Assembly: GCA_009780135.1 (NCBI GenBank) | Contig: WRAP01000001.1 | Location: 124,001 to 188,000, forward strand | Source: Bacillota bacterium | GTDB taxonomy: Bacteria > Bacillota > Clostridia > Christensenellales > Pumilibacteraceae | Direction: 5' to 3' | DNA length: 64,000 nt | Shown here: in pieces, positions 25,739-33,480 of the stretch | How positions within the stretch are numbered: position 1 is the stretch's first letter | How the letters are laid out: each line of letters begins with the position of its first letter | Translations under genes and position numbers: made by a program | Notes under the pieces: generated by a model | The model's input: the letters and a program-made list of their open reading frames with translations, nothing else | Databases searched by the model: none | Told to the model about the DNA's origin: nothing

Positions 25739-26848
25739 ATGAAAATTGCCATACTTAACCTTGAAAACGATGCTACTAACGCTAGCTCGAATACGCTTAG
25801 TTTAGGTGAGGCGACTAGGCTATTTTCGCTTGCAGGTCATGATATACTGGCATCATTTACAGCAAATTCCAACTTAGCAATACCGCATATTTTAGCTTCT
25901 ATTTATGATTTAAAGCCACAAGCAATAATAGCAATAGGAAATTTAGAATCATTTTTAGTTGCTTTAAGAAAAGATAACCCTAATATTAATAACATTCCGC
26001 TTTTTGAACTGAGAGGGATTTGCTACGCAATAAATAAAACTTTATCATTAGACTTTATAAATACTGTTGCTATTCCGGCACTTAACTCTAAAGAAAAAAA
26101 AACTTCCACAGTGCTTGTTTACCGTACCTTTGGCGAGAGTTTAGAGAAACTGCAATTACTTTTGACTCCTTATATAACTAATAAAGCAAAGATAAAGTTT
26201 ACATTTTTTAAGATTTCGCATCTCGAGTATGAAATTCATATACGCTATTTCAATAATGCTCCGATTGGTGTTGTAGAGGAAACTAAGCGAGAAACAGTAA
26301 TGCTATTAAAGCCGTATTTATATGCGATGAAAAGCGTTGCTTTAAATGAGCTAGTTATTGAATTGCTTGTTGCTAGAGGTAAAACTTTATCTATAGCCGA
26401 ATCCTTTACAGGCGGTGCATTAGCTGCAAAGCTAATTGAAGTATCGGGAGCCAGTATTGTTATAAAAGAAGGTATAGTAAGTTATAGCAATCAGTCTAAG
26501 TTGAATCGTTTAAAAGTAGATAGCAAAATTATAAATAATTATGGCGATGTTAGCATAGAGGTTGCATACGAGATGGCAGCTATGTTAATTGCTCAAAGCG
26601 AAACAGACTTTGTATTAGCTACAACAGGCTATGCTAGCGATCCACCCCAAAATGCTAAAGGCAAAAACACAACAAAAGGTATATTTTTTATTGCTGTTGG
26701 CGATAGTAAAGATTTGCATATTTTTAAGCATTTTTTAGAAAATGCAACTCGTAGCGAAATCATCAGTCATGGAGTAACTCTTGCCCTATATAGTCTCTAC
26801 AAAAAGCTAATAGGTCCAAAGTTTGATGAAATAGTAGCTAAATTGTAG
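25739..26848 (+). CDS. cinA: CinA-family protein with intact amidohydrolase domain and divergent N-terminus
   Basis: A 369-residue protein. The C-terminal about 165 residues are a clear CinA/NMN-deamidase domain: IAESFTGGALAAKLIEVSGAS, the segment GIVSYSNQSKL, and a late ATTGYASDPP with KGIFFIAVG. It converts nicotinamide mononucleotide to the acid in pyridine-nucleotide recycling. The N-terminal 200 residues keep the length of the COG1058 molybdopterin-binding-like domain but I cannot find its usual GTE(L/I)L start and GGxGPT motifs, so it looks degenerated. The stop TAG is shared with a GTAGGG hairpin. There is no ribosome site. Confidence 0.75.
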   Translation: MKIAILNLENDATNASSNTLSLGEATRLFSLAGHDILASFTANSNLAIPHILASIYDLKPQAIIAIGNLESFLVALRKDNPNINNIPLFELRGICYAINKTLSLDFINTVAIPALNSKEKKTSTVLVYRTFGESLEKLQLLLTPYITNKAKIKFTFFKISHLEYEIHIRYFNNAPIGVVEETKRETVMLLKPYLYAMKSVALNELVIELLVARGKTLSIAESFTGGALAAKLIEVSGASIVIKEGIVSYSNQSKLNRLKVDSKIINNYGDVSIEVAYEMAAMLIAQSETDFVLATTGYASDPPQNAKGKNTTKGIFFIAVGDSKDLHIFKHFLENATRSEIISHGVTLALYSLYKKLIGPKFDEIVAKL

Positions 26849-26869
26849 GGATGATATTCAGTTGCCCTA
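26844..26869. repeat. GTAGGG hairpin, degenerate copy (cinA end)
   Basis: TTGTAGGGATGA and a near complement ending GCCCTA form a short hairpin. It begins in the cinA stop codon and ends just before the stop of the converging tmcAL gene. It belongs to a small family whose clearer copies are at 33424 and 41569. It may act as a bidirectional terminator. Confidence 0.5.
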
Positions 26870-26870
26870 A

Positions 26871-28067
26871 TTATACTATAAGAAGCGGTTCTTCTAAGTG
26901 GTTTTTGGTTGAATTATTAACTAAGCTGTAAATGCTATTTGCCTTAGTGCAAATATTTAGGATATATTCGATGGTTTTTTTATCGTTATTATTTAACAAG
27001 GCGAGATAGCTTTTCTCGTCTTTGTTTTTTATTATAATATTATTGGGTAGTAGTGGAAGAATTTTTTTCTTAAGTGATTTTTTAATTCCTAGTAGGCGAG
27101 AGGGGAGTTTTATATCATTAAGCTGTGGATAATGCGTAATACCTAATAATACTTGCAGGCATAGTCGTCTGATTCTTGCGTGAGTGTAGCGTTTAGATTT
27201 TACGGATTCAATAACTTCGCTTAAATTTAAAAACCTCTCGCTTTCTTTTTTTAGTTTTACTTCTAAGCCCTCGCCACTGTCGGGACAGAGTGATAAATCT
27301 TTTGTTCTTAAAGCGTATAAAACTAGCTGTTCAAACAGCTTAAAATCAATCATATTTTCTTGCCATGCTTCATTAAAGACTTCAAATGAGCGTTTAGAGA
27401 GAGCTTTACCTACTTTAGATAGATTGCCATCATTTAAAAAGCCTCTTACGGCAGTGCTAGAGGAAAAATTTTTATTTAGCTTTTCGTCGTGATGATTTGC
27501 TCCTAATCGCTTAATAGTAATGGGCTCAATTTTAGAACTAGTCCTAATAAGTTGCTTACAATATTCAATTCCTAAAATATCATTCGGCATATTTGGAGCA
27601 TCACTATCGCCACCCAAAATTTTGCTACTGGCTAAACTTAAGGCTTTAGGGTAGGGAAGTCCCTCGCTTAAAAACTGTTTCAAACTTGCCTTAAAATCCT
27701 CACTTTCATTTGCTTGCACCTTAGCAACCTGTTTAATATATTCAATATCGCCACATTCACTTCCAAAAAGTAACCACTTAATCGCATCTATACTATTAGC
27801 AATATTTATCGCTCCCTCGCTAAATCTTTCGGCACAAGCGGTAGAGTAAAGAGTAGGGATAGTAAGCACCGCCACCGCTCCGCATTTTAGCACTGCCTTT
27901 GCCCGAATTCTCATATCTGCAATACTAGGCTCGGCTCGTTGCACAAAATTGCCACTCATAATGCAAACAACTCCGTCTGCACCCGTAACCCTTTTAGCTT
28001 CCTTAATAAGATATTCGTGCCCCTTATGAAGCGGATTAAATTCGCAAATTATAGCGACAAGTTTCAT
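26871..28067 (-). CDS. tmcAL: tRNA(Met) cytidine acetate ligase TmcAL
   Basis: A 398-residue nucleotidyltransferase-fold protein with CEFNPLHKGHEYLIKEAK at 8-25, IMSGNFVQRAEPSI near 37-50, and a long helical C-terminal part, the TmcAL arrangement. It makes N4-acetylcytidine at the wobble base of elongator tRNA-Met from acetate and ATP. It is on the - strand and converges with cinA. The start ATG (28065-28067) lies 6 nt from a TG-extended -10 box, so its transcript is probably leaderless. Acetate for this reaction would be plentiful given pta-ackA just downstream on the other strand. Confidence 0.9.
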   Translation of the reverse strand: MKLVAIICEFNPLHKGHEYLIKEAKRVTGADGVVCIMSGNFVQRAEPSIADMRIRAKAVLKCGAVAVLTIPTLYSTACAERFSEGAINIANSIDAIKWLLFGSECGDIEYIKQVAKVQANESEDFKASLKQFLSEGLPYPKALSLASSKILGGDSDAPNMPNDILGIEYCKQLIRTSSKIEPITIKRLGANHHDEKLNKNFSSSTAVRGFLNDGNLSKVGKALSKRSFEVFNEAWQENMIDFKLFEQLVLYALRTKDLSLCPDSGEGLEVKLKKESERFLNLSEVIESVKSKRYTHARIRRLCLQVLLGITHYPQLNDIKLPSRLLGIKKSLKKKILPLLPNNIIIKNKDEKSYLALLNNNDKKTIEYILNICTKANSIYSLVNNSTKNHLEEPLLIV

Positions 28068-28073
28068 AGAGGC

Positions 28074-28102
28074 AGTTTATCAGATTTATAAAATTTCTGC
28101 AA
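28074..28102 (-). promoter_or_regulatory. Leaderless-type promoter of tmcAL
   Basis: On the - strand TTGCAG, a 17-bp spacer and TGA-extended TAAACT end 6 nt before the ATG. Confidence 0.6.
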
Positions 28103-28157
28103 CGATTAAATTATAAAAGCAATTACTTATTGCTAGCAAAGTTTAATAATTTCTTTT

Positions 28158-28457
28158 TTGGTTATCTGTTTGGCAAAGCAGGAATCTATAGAGCAGTTGA
28201 AAAAATTAGATAATTTTATAAGATTTTTATATTCAGGAATGCGAGCGTTTTTTCAGACTCGTAATATTCGTAACTTCTTAAAAGAATATTTAGTGCAGTT
28301 GTTAGAGCCTTTTGTGTTAAATTTGATTGATTACGCAAGTCTTTTAATCTGTTACAAATTGTTTTTTAGTCATAATAAATATATAAACTCCAAAGTATAC
28401 CATGCACTAAAAAGACCATATATGCAAGATAAATTATTTAAGAAATTCTGGATTTAA
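28158..28457 (+). CDS. Possible small protein, doubtful
   Basis: A TTG-started 99-codon frame with no ribosome site and no family I recognise. The product would be hydrophobic in the middle (VLNLIDYASLLICYKLFF) and basic at both ends. A shorter version from ATG 28241 is possible. It may equally be a chance frame in the spacer before pta. Confidence 0.25.
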   Translation: MVICLAKQESIEQLKKLDNFIRFLYSGMRAFFQTRNIRNFLKEYLVQLLEPFVLNLIDYASLLICYKLFFSHNKYINSKVYHALKRPYMQDKLFKKFWI

Positions 28458-28474
28458 AAACTCAAAAAGATTTG

Positions 28475-28503
28475 TTTACAAATTATTTTATATATGCTAT
28501 GCT
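28475..28503 (+). promoter_or_regulatory. Promoter of pta
   Basis: TTTACA (28475-28480), a 17-bp spacer and TG-extended TATGCT (28498-28503) give a leader of about 55 nt ending in AGGAG (28553-28557), 7 nt before the ATG. Confidence 0.6.
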
Positions 28504-28564
28504 GAAGTAACCTAATGAAAGCAACAACTCTTTTTTAATTTCTTTCAAATTTAGGAGATTTTTT

Positions 28565-29554
28565 ATGAGTGAAATACTAAAGCAAATTCAAGCAAAAGCT
28601 AAACAAAACAAAAAACGCATTGTTTTGCCCGAAGGTAGCGACGAGCGAATTGTAAAAGCGTCTGTACAAATTGTGGCAGACAAGCTAGCGGAGATTACTC
28701 TTATCGGTAACAAAGCCGATATGGAAAAGCGTTTCGGTGTTAGTCTAGACGGCATTACTGTTGTTGACCCTAACGCTATCGACATTACCCCTTATGCAAC
28801 TAATCTTTATGAACTGCGTAAAGCCAAAGGTATGACGATGGAAGAGGCTACTCGTTTAGCTAAGGATGAGATGTATCTTGGCGTACTTATGGTTGAGATG
28901 GATGAGGCTGACGGAATGGTGGCGGGTGCTAATCATTCTACGGGCGATATGTTGCGTCCTGGGCTTCAAATTGTTAAAACTTTGCCGGGCATTAAAACGG
29001 TGTCTAGCTGTTTTATTATGGTTTTACCGGAAGATAAAGGCTATGGTGAGAGTGGAGTTTTTATTTTTGGCGATTGTGCTGTAAATATAGATCCGACTGC
29101 CGAGCAGTTAGCCGATATTGCTATCGCTAGTGCCGAGAGTGCTAAGTCGATTGCGGGGATAAAAGAGCCTAGAGTTGCTATGCTTAGTTTTTCTACTAGC
29201 TGTAGTGCTAGTCATCCGTTTGTAGATAAAGTAAATGAGGCATCAAATATTGTGCATGAAAAGCGTCCTAATCTGCTTATCAGTGGCGATTTGCAACTTG
29301 ATGCGGCCATAGAGCCTAAGGTTGCATGTATTAAGGCTCCAAAAAGTGAAGTTGCAGGTAAAGCAAATGTTTTGATTTTTCCTGATTTGCAGTCGGGGAA
29401 TATTGGCTATAAGTTAGTAGAGAGGTTAGCAGGGGCACAGGCAATAGGACCGATTTGTCAGGGGTTTAATAAACCGCTTAATGATTTAAGTAGAGGTTGT
29501 AGCGTAGAAGATGTTATAAATGTTGTAGCAATAACAGCATTACAGGCACAATAA
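28565..29554 (+). CDS. pta: Phosphate acetyltransferase
   Basis: A 329-residue short-type phosphotransacetylase with RIVLPEGSDERIVKAS near 18-33, VAGANHSTGDMLRP near 118-131, SGDLQLDAA and the late FPDLQSGNIGYKLVERL motif. It converts acetyl-CoA and phosphate to acetyl phosphate, which AckA (next gene) turns into acetate with ATP formation. It has a proper AGGAG ribosome site and its own promoter. A 145-bp heptad inverted element separates it from ackA. This pair marks acetate fermentation. Confidence 0.95.
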   Translation: MSEILKQIQAKAKQNKKRIVLPEGSDERIVKASVQIVADKLAEITLIGNKADMEKRFGVSLDGITVVDPNAIDITPYATNLYELRKAKGMTMEEATRLAKDEMYLGVLMVEMDEADGMVAGANHSTGDMLRPGLQIVKTLPGIKTVSSCFIMVLPEDKGYGESGVFIFGDCAVNIDPTAEQLADIAIASAESAKSIAGIKEPRVAMLSFSTSCSASHPFVDKVNEASNIVHEKRPNLLISGDLQLDAAIEPKVACIKAPKSEVAGKANVLIFPDLQSGNIGYKLVERLAGAQAIGPICQGFNKPLNDLSRGCSVEDVINVVAITALQAQ

Positions 29555-29570
29555 AGTAATAGAGTAGTTC

Positions 29571-29714
29571 AATGAGAAATTAGAAATGAGGCGAATGAGA
29601 AATTAAGGATTTATCTCATGACAATAAATTATTATGTAAAAAACAAGATAAAACAATAATTATCTTCACTAATAAGTCAACAATTTCTCATTTCCAAATT
29701 TCTCATTTCTCATT
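29571..29714. repeat. Heptad inverted element 2 (word ATGAGAA), pta-ackA junction
   Basis: The left arm 29571-29604 is made of ATGAGAA/ATTAGAA/ATGAGGC words. The right arm 29682-29714 is the matching series of TTTCTCA words. Cores are AAGGATTTAT (29605-29614) and AATAAGTCAAC (29671-29681). The first 21 nt of the left arm are identical to the solo arm after sigE. Confidence 0.85.
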
Positions 29715-29747
29715 ATATAAACAAATACCATAAGGAAAACATCAATT

Positions 29748-30932
29748 ATGAAAATACTAGTAATAAACGCAGGAAGTAGTTCCCTAAAATATCAGCTTAT
29801 TGATAGCATAACAGAAGAAGCTCTAGCAAAAGGCTTAGTGGATAGAGTAGGGCAAAAGGTGTCTGTAATTAAGCATAATGGCTTAGGAAAAACTTATCTA
29901 AATGATAAAGCTGTAATCCCGACACATACAGAAGCTGTTAAAGCGGTGCTAGAGGCATTATTACACTCTGAGCACGGAGTTATAAAGTCTATAGATGAAA
30001 TTTCTGCCGTTGGGCATCGAGTGGTGCATGGTGGCGAGGACTTTACAGAGAGTGCACTTATTGATAAAGCTGTTATGAAAAAAATTGTCGGGAACACTGA
30101 CTTAGCACCCCTACATCAACCTGCCAACATTATTGGCATAGAGGCTTGTCAAAAGGTTCTGCCAAAGGCTCCTCATGTGGCGGTTTTTGATACAACTTTT
30201 CACTCGACAATCCCTTCTCATGCTTATATGTATGCTATCGACTATGACGATTACAAGAAGTATCGCTTAAGAAGATATGGTTTTCATGGTACAAGCCATA
30301 TGTATATAGCCGGCGAGGTTAAAAAAATGTACGGTAAAGATGTTAAGACTATTATTTGCCATCTTGGCAATGGTGCGAGTGTTTCGGCGATTAAGGACGG
30401 CATTTGTTACGATACTAGTATGGGTCTTACTCCGCTAGAGGGTCTTATTATGGGTACTAGAAGCGGTGACATTGATGCGGCGGCTGCCAACTATATTGCT
30501 GATAAAAAAGGTATGACTATTCAGCAAGTTACCGACTATTTAAATAAAAAGTGTGGTGTGCTGGGTATTAGCGGTGTATCGAGTGACTTTAGAGATTTGT
30601 GGGAAGCTAGAGATGAGGGCAATGAAAGAGCCGCGTTAGCCATTTTGATGTTTGCTTATCGTGTTAAAAAATATATTGGAAGCTATGCTGCTGTTCTTGG
30701 CGGAGTGGATTGTATTGTTTTTACAGGCGGTATTGGCGAACATAATCCCATAGCGAGAGAGCCAATTTTGGAAGGTTTAGAATTTTTAGGTGTAGAGATA
30801 GACCAAAAAGTCAATTATAGTGCAGGTCGTGATGTTGTTACAAAGTTATCAACAGGTAAAACGGGTGTTTACATTATCCCAACTAATGAAGAACTAGTTA
30901 TTGCTAGAGAAACAATGAGATTGGCGAAGTAA
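29748..30932 (+). CDS. ackA: Acetate kinase
   Basis: A 394-residue ASKHA-fold kinase with the N-terminal VINAGSSSLKYQL, HRVVHGGEDF near 87-96, FDTTFHSTIP, RYGFHGTSHMYI near 183, HLGNGASVSAI near 210 and the adenine-loop GGIGEHNP near 330. It makes ATP and acetate from acetyl phosphate supplied by Pta. AAGGA lies 11 nt upstream of the ATG. Heptad element 2 lies in the gap after pta. Confidence 0.96.
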   Translation: MKILVINAGSSSLKYQLIDSITEEALAKGLVDRVGQKVSVIKHNGLGKTYLNDKAVIPTHTEAVKAVLEALLHSEHGVIKSIDEISAVGHRVVHGGEDFTESALIDKAVMKKIVGNTDLAPLHQPANIIGIEACQKVLPKAPHVAVFDTTFHSTIPSHAYMYAIDYDDYKKYRLRRYGFHGTSHMYIAGEVKKMYGKDVKTIICHLGNGASVSAIKDGICYDTSMGLTPLEGLIMGTRSGDIDAAAANYIADKKGMTIQQVTDYLNKKCGVLGISGVSSDFRDLWEARDEGNERAALAILMFAYRVKKYIGSYAAVLGGVDCIVFTGGIGEHNPIAREPILEGLEFLGVEIDQKVNYSAGRDVVTKLSTGKTGVYIIPTNEELVIARETMRLAK

Positions 30933-31004
30933 TTTTGGAAAGCTATTTTTAATCCTATATATCCTAGATGGCATAGATTGTAGTCTGTTATAATTAAAAA
31001 TCAA

Positions 31005-31751
31005 ATGAAAAAAATACAAGAAAATTTAAAAATAATCGGCAATGCAGAGTTAATTAGATATACACAAGATCCAGAGCAAGTTATTGCACTTGCAGCTAAA
31101 CTTTGCTATAGCGAAGATAGTCCTGATGAGCTTCAACAAAAAATTGCTTGTAGCGATACGGCTAAGTTTATTACAATGCTAAAAAAGATGGGGCATTTGT
31201 CTACATTTGAGCACGCTAGCTTTACTTTTAGTATTACTAGTGTTAGTAGGGCATTGCTTGCACAAATTACTCGGCACCGCATTGCTAGCTTTTCGGTGCG
31301 GAGTCAACGCTATGTATCCGAGAGCCAATTTGAATATGTAATTCCGCCGTCTATTATGGATTTAGGCGAAAAAGCTGTTGAGAAGTTTAAGGTGCAAATG
31401 GCTCAAATGGCAGTATGGTATAGCGAATGGCAAGAGGCTTTGGGCGGGAAATGCGAAAGTAGCAACGAAGACGCTAGGTTTGTACTACCTAACGCTTGCC
31501 AAACTAATATGCTGGTAACTATGAATGCTAGAGAATTACTGCACTTTTTAGCTCTAAGATGCTGTTATAGGGCTCAGTGGGAAATTAGAGATATAGCGTG
31601 GCAGATGTTAGCTGAACTTAAAAAGGTTGCTCCTAATGTATTTAATGGAGCAGGTCCGGGTTGTGTTAGCGGAATTTGTCCCGAAGGCAGTAAAACCTGT
31701 GGTAGAGCAAAAGAGATTAGGGAGAAGATAGAAAATGAAAATAGAAGGTAG
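31005..31751 (+). CDS. thyX: Flavin-dependent thymidylate synthase
   Basis: A 248-residue ThyX carrying the signature RHRx7S (RHRIASFSVRS) near 95 and the late LRCCYRAQWEIRD segment. It methylates dUMP to dTMP with methylene-tetrahydrofolate and FADH2, replacing ThyA. TATAAT (30989-30994) ends 10 nt before the ATG, so the leader is at most a few nucleotides, and no ribosome site is seen. It overlaps the rlmB start by 17 nt, so both are probably one transcript. Confidence 0.94.
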   Translation: MKKIQENLKIIGNAELIRYTQDPEQVIALAAKLCYSEDSPDELQQKIACSDTAKFITMLKKMGHLSTFEHASFTFSITSVSRALLAQITRHRIASFSVRSQRYVSESQFEYVIPPSIMDLGEKAVEKFKVQMAQMAVWYSEWQEALGGKCESSNEDARFVLPNACQTNMLVTMNARELLHFLALRCCYRAQWEIRDIAWQMLAELKKVAPNVFNGAGPGCVSGICPEGSKTCGRAKEIREKIENENRR

Positions 31752-32463
31752 AAATGCTGTTGCTGAGGCGATAAATTCGGGCACTACAATAGATAGACTT
31801 ATTGTAGAAAAAGGTCTAAAAGACCATGGCAGTAATAAAATTATTGATAGTGCTAAGAGTAGGGGAATCAAAATTTTCTTTAGAGATAAGGTGGCTTTAG
31901 ATAGAGAAAGTGCTACGGGAAGACACCAAGGCTTTATAGCCGAGGTTACGGATTTTAAGTATTGCGAGCTAGAAGATATTTTGGCACTTGCCCAAAAGAA
32001 AAACGAGTCTCCGTTTATATTTATTTTAGATGGTATAGAAGACCCTCATAATCTAGGGAGTATTTTGCGTGTGGCGGAGTGTAGTGGTGCGCACGGTGTT
32101 GTTATACCTAGACATCGTAGCGTTAGCGTTAATGAAACTGTCATAAAGGTGTCTGCGGGAGCTGCCAATCATGTACTTGTAGCTAAAGTTACTAATATCA
32201 ACGATGCGATAGACGAACTTAAAAAGAATGAAGTGTGGGTATATGCTTGCGATATGGACGGACAAGAGGTATATAAAACTAATCTAAGCGGAGCAATTGC
32301 CTTTGTAATCGGTGGCGAGGGGCAAGGAATTAAAAAGCTGACAAAACAAAAGTGTGATGCTGTTGTTTCAATCCCGATGCGTGGAAAAGTAAATTCTCTT
32401 AATGCCTCTGTAGCCACAGCTGTTGTAGCATTTGAATACAATAGGCAAATAAAAATTAATTAA
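31735..32463 (+). CDS. rlmB: 23S rRNA 2'-O-methyltransferase RlmB-type (SpoU/TrmH family)
   Basis: A 242-residue SPOUT methyltransferase. A short N-terminal substrate-binding domain (EGRNAVAEAINSG) is followed by the three SpoU motifs: ILDGIEDPHNLGSILRVAE, FVIGGEGQGI and SIPMRGKVNSLNASVATAV. It methylates G2251-type ribose in 23S rRNA by analogy. GGGAG within the thyX 3' end serves as ribosome site, and the genes overlap by 17 nt. A clear terminator follows. Confidence 0.9.
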   Translation: MKIEGRNAVAEAINSGTTIDRLIVEKGLKDHGSNKIIDSAKSRGIKIFFRDKVALDRESATGRHQGFIAEVTDFKYCELEDILALAQKKNESPFIFILDGIEDPHNLGSILRVAECSGAHGVVIPRHRSVSVNETVIKVSAGAANHVLVAKVTNINDAIDELKKNEVWVYACDMDGQEVYKTNLSGAIAFVIGGEGQGIKKLTKQKCDAVVSIPMRGKVNSLNASVATAVVAFEYNRQIKIN

Positions 32464-32473
32464 CAAATGGCAT

Positions 32474-32514
32474 AACACAGGGACAATTCTTACTTGTCCC
32501 TGTGTTTATTTTTT
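32474..32514 (+). terminator. Rho-independent terminator after rlmB
   Basis: AACACAGGGACAA (32474-32486) and TTGTCCCTGTGTT (32494-32506) form a perfect 13-bp stem with a 7-nt loop, followed by a T-rich tail. Confidence 0.9.
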
Positions 32515-32602
32515 ACATACTATTTTATAAATCGCTTGCTAAGATTTCAGCATATTGATATACTGATATAGTAAAAAATTACCCAAAAAAGGAAATAATA
32601 AA

Positions 32603-33358
32603 ATGACAAACAGAAAACCTATTATTGCAGGCAATTGGAAAATGAATAATACCAAAGAAAATGCCGAAAAATTACTTAAAGAACTTATTCCTCTTGTAGC
32701 TGATGCCACCGCCGAAGTTGTAGTATGCGTGCCGTACACTGCTATTGAAACCGCTGTTAAGCTAACTAAAGGCACTAATATTGCTGTAGGTAGCCAAAAT
32801 GTTAGTTGGGCAGATAGCGGTGCTTTTACAGGCGAGATTTCCGCCGATATGCTTTTAGAATTAGGTGCTAAATATGCTATTATTGGTCATAGCGAACGCC
32901 GTACTATGTTTGGCGAAACTGACGAAACTGTTAATAAACGCACTAAGCAAGCTATCGCTAAGGGTTTAATTGCTATTGTGTGCATTGGCGAAACTCTAGC
33001 TGAAAGGCAGGGCGGAATTACCGAAAGTGTATTAAAGACTCAAATTTTAGGTGGGTTAAAGGATATTCCGGCGAGCGATTTTGATAAAATTGTTATTGCT
33101 TATGAGCCTGTTTGGGCAATAGGTACGGGGCTTGTTGCGACAGATGAACAAGCAGAAGCAGCAGTGGCTTATACTAGAAGAGAGTTGGCAGCACTTATTG
33201 GCAAAAAGGCTAATGAAGTTTGTATTCAGTACGGTGGCTCTATGAATGCTAGTAATGTAGATGGACTTATGGCTCAACCAAATATAGACGGTGGTCTTAT
33301 AGGTGGTGCATCGTTAAAGGCAGTTGATTTTGCTAGAGTAGTTAAATTTAGTGCATAG
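32603..33358 (+). CDS. tpiA: Triosephosphate isomerase
   Basis: A 251-residue TIM barrel with GNWKMN at 9-14, the catalytic His in IIGHSERR near 95, the catalytic Glu in IAYEPVWAIGTG near 165 and the phosphate loop YGGSMNASN. It interconverts dihydroxyacetone phosphate and glyceraldehyde-3-phosphate. AAGGAAA lies 9 nt before the ATG, and a TG-extended TATAGT lies further up. Its last codons and TAG stop lie in a solo heptad arm. gpmI follows, so this is a small glycolytic cluster. Confidence 0.96.
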   Translation: MTNRKPIIAGNWKMNNTKENAEKLLKELIPLVADATAEVVVCVPYTAIETAVKLTKGTNIAVGSQNVSWADSGAFTGEISADMLLELGAKYAIIGHSERRTMFGETDETVNKRTKQAIAKGLIAIVCIGETLAERQGGITESVLKTQILGGLKDIPASDFDKIVIAYEPVWAIGTGLVATDEQAEAAVAYTRRELAALIGKKANEVCIQYGGSMNASNVDGLMAQPNIDGGLIGGASLKAVDFARVVKFSA

Positions 33359-33394
33359 TGCTTAGATCATAATGTATAGTTGTTGACTTATCTT
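33350..33394. repeat. Solo heptad arm (word TAGTGCA) at the tpiA stop
   Basis: AGTGCATAGTGCTTAG and diverged words continue into GTTGACTTATCTTG, the reverse complement of the right-hand core (GATAAGTCAAC). No facing arm is found before gpmI. The tpiA stop codon (33356-33358) is part of the first word. Confidence 0.65.
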
Positions 33395-33423
33395 GTATTT
33401 GTTAGCAATTAAGAACCAATAAA

Positions 33424-33454
33424 TGTAGGGGCGATATTTTGTCGCCCGAACCTT
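33424..33454. repeat. GTAGGGGCGA hairpin, tpiA-gpmI junction
   Basis: TGTAGGGGCGA, a 7-nt loop and TCGCCCGAACCTT form a perfect 6-bp GC stem (GGGCGA/TCGCCC). The same flanks TGTAGGGG and GAACCTT recur at 35072-35103. Confidence 0.65.
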
Positions 33455-33480
33455 ATAAAAACTAAAACATATAAAAAATT

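Larger units (their letters stand above)
28068..28564. other. Divergent region, 497 bp
   Basis: It contains the tmcAL promoter (- strand) and the pta promoter (+), with a weak 99-codon reading frame (28158-28457) between them. I see no RNA gene or repeat. Confidence 0.5.

Noticed and set aside
28158-28457. 99-codon frame between tmcAL and pta as a confident gene
   Set aside because: It has a TTG start, no ribosome site and no recognisable family; I kept it only as a low-confidence entry.
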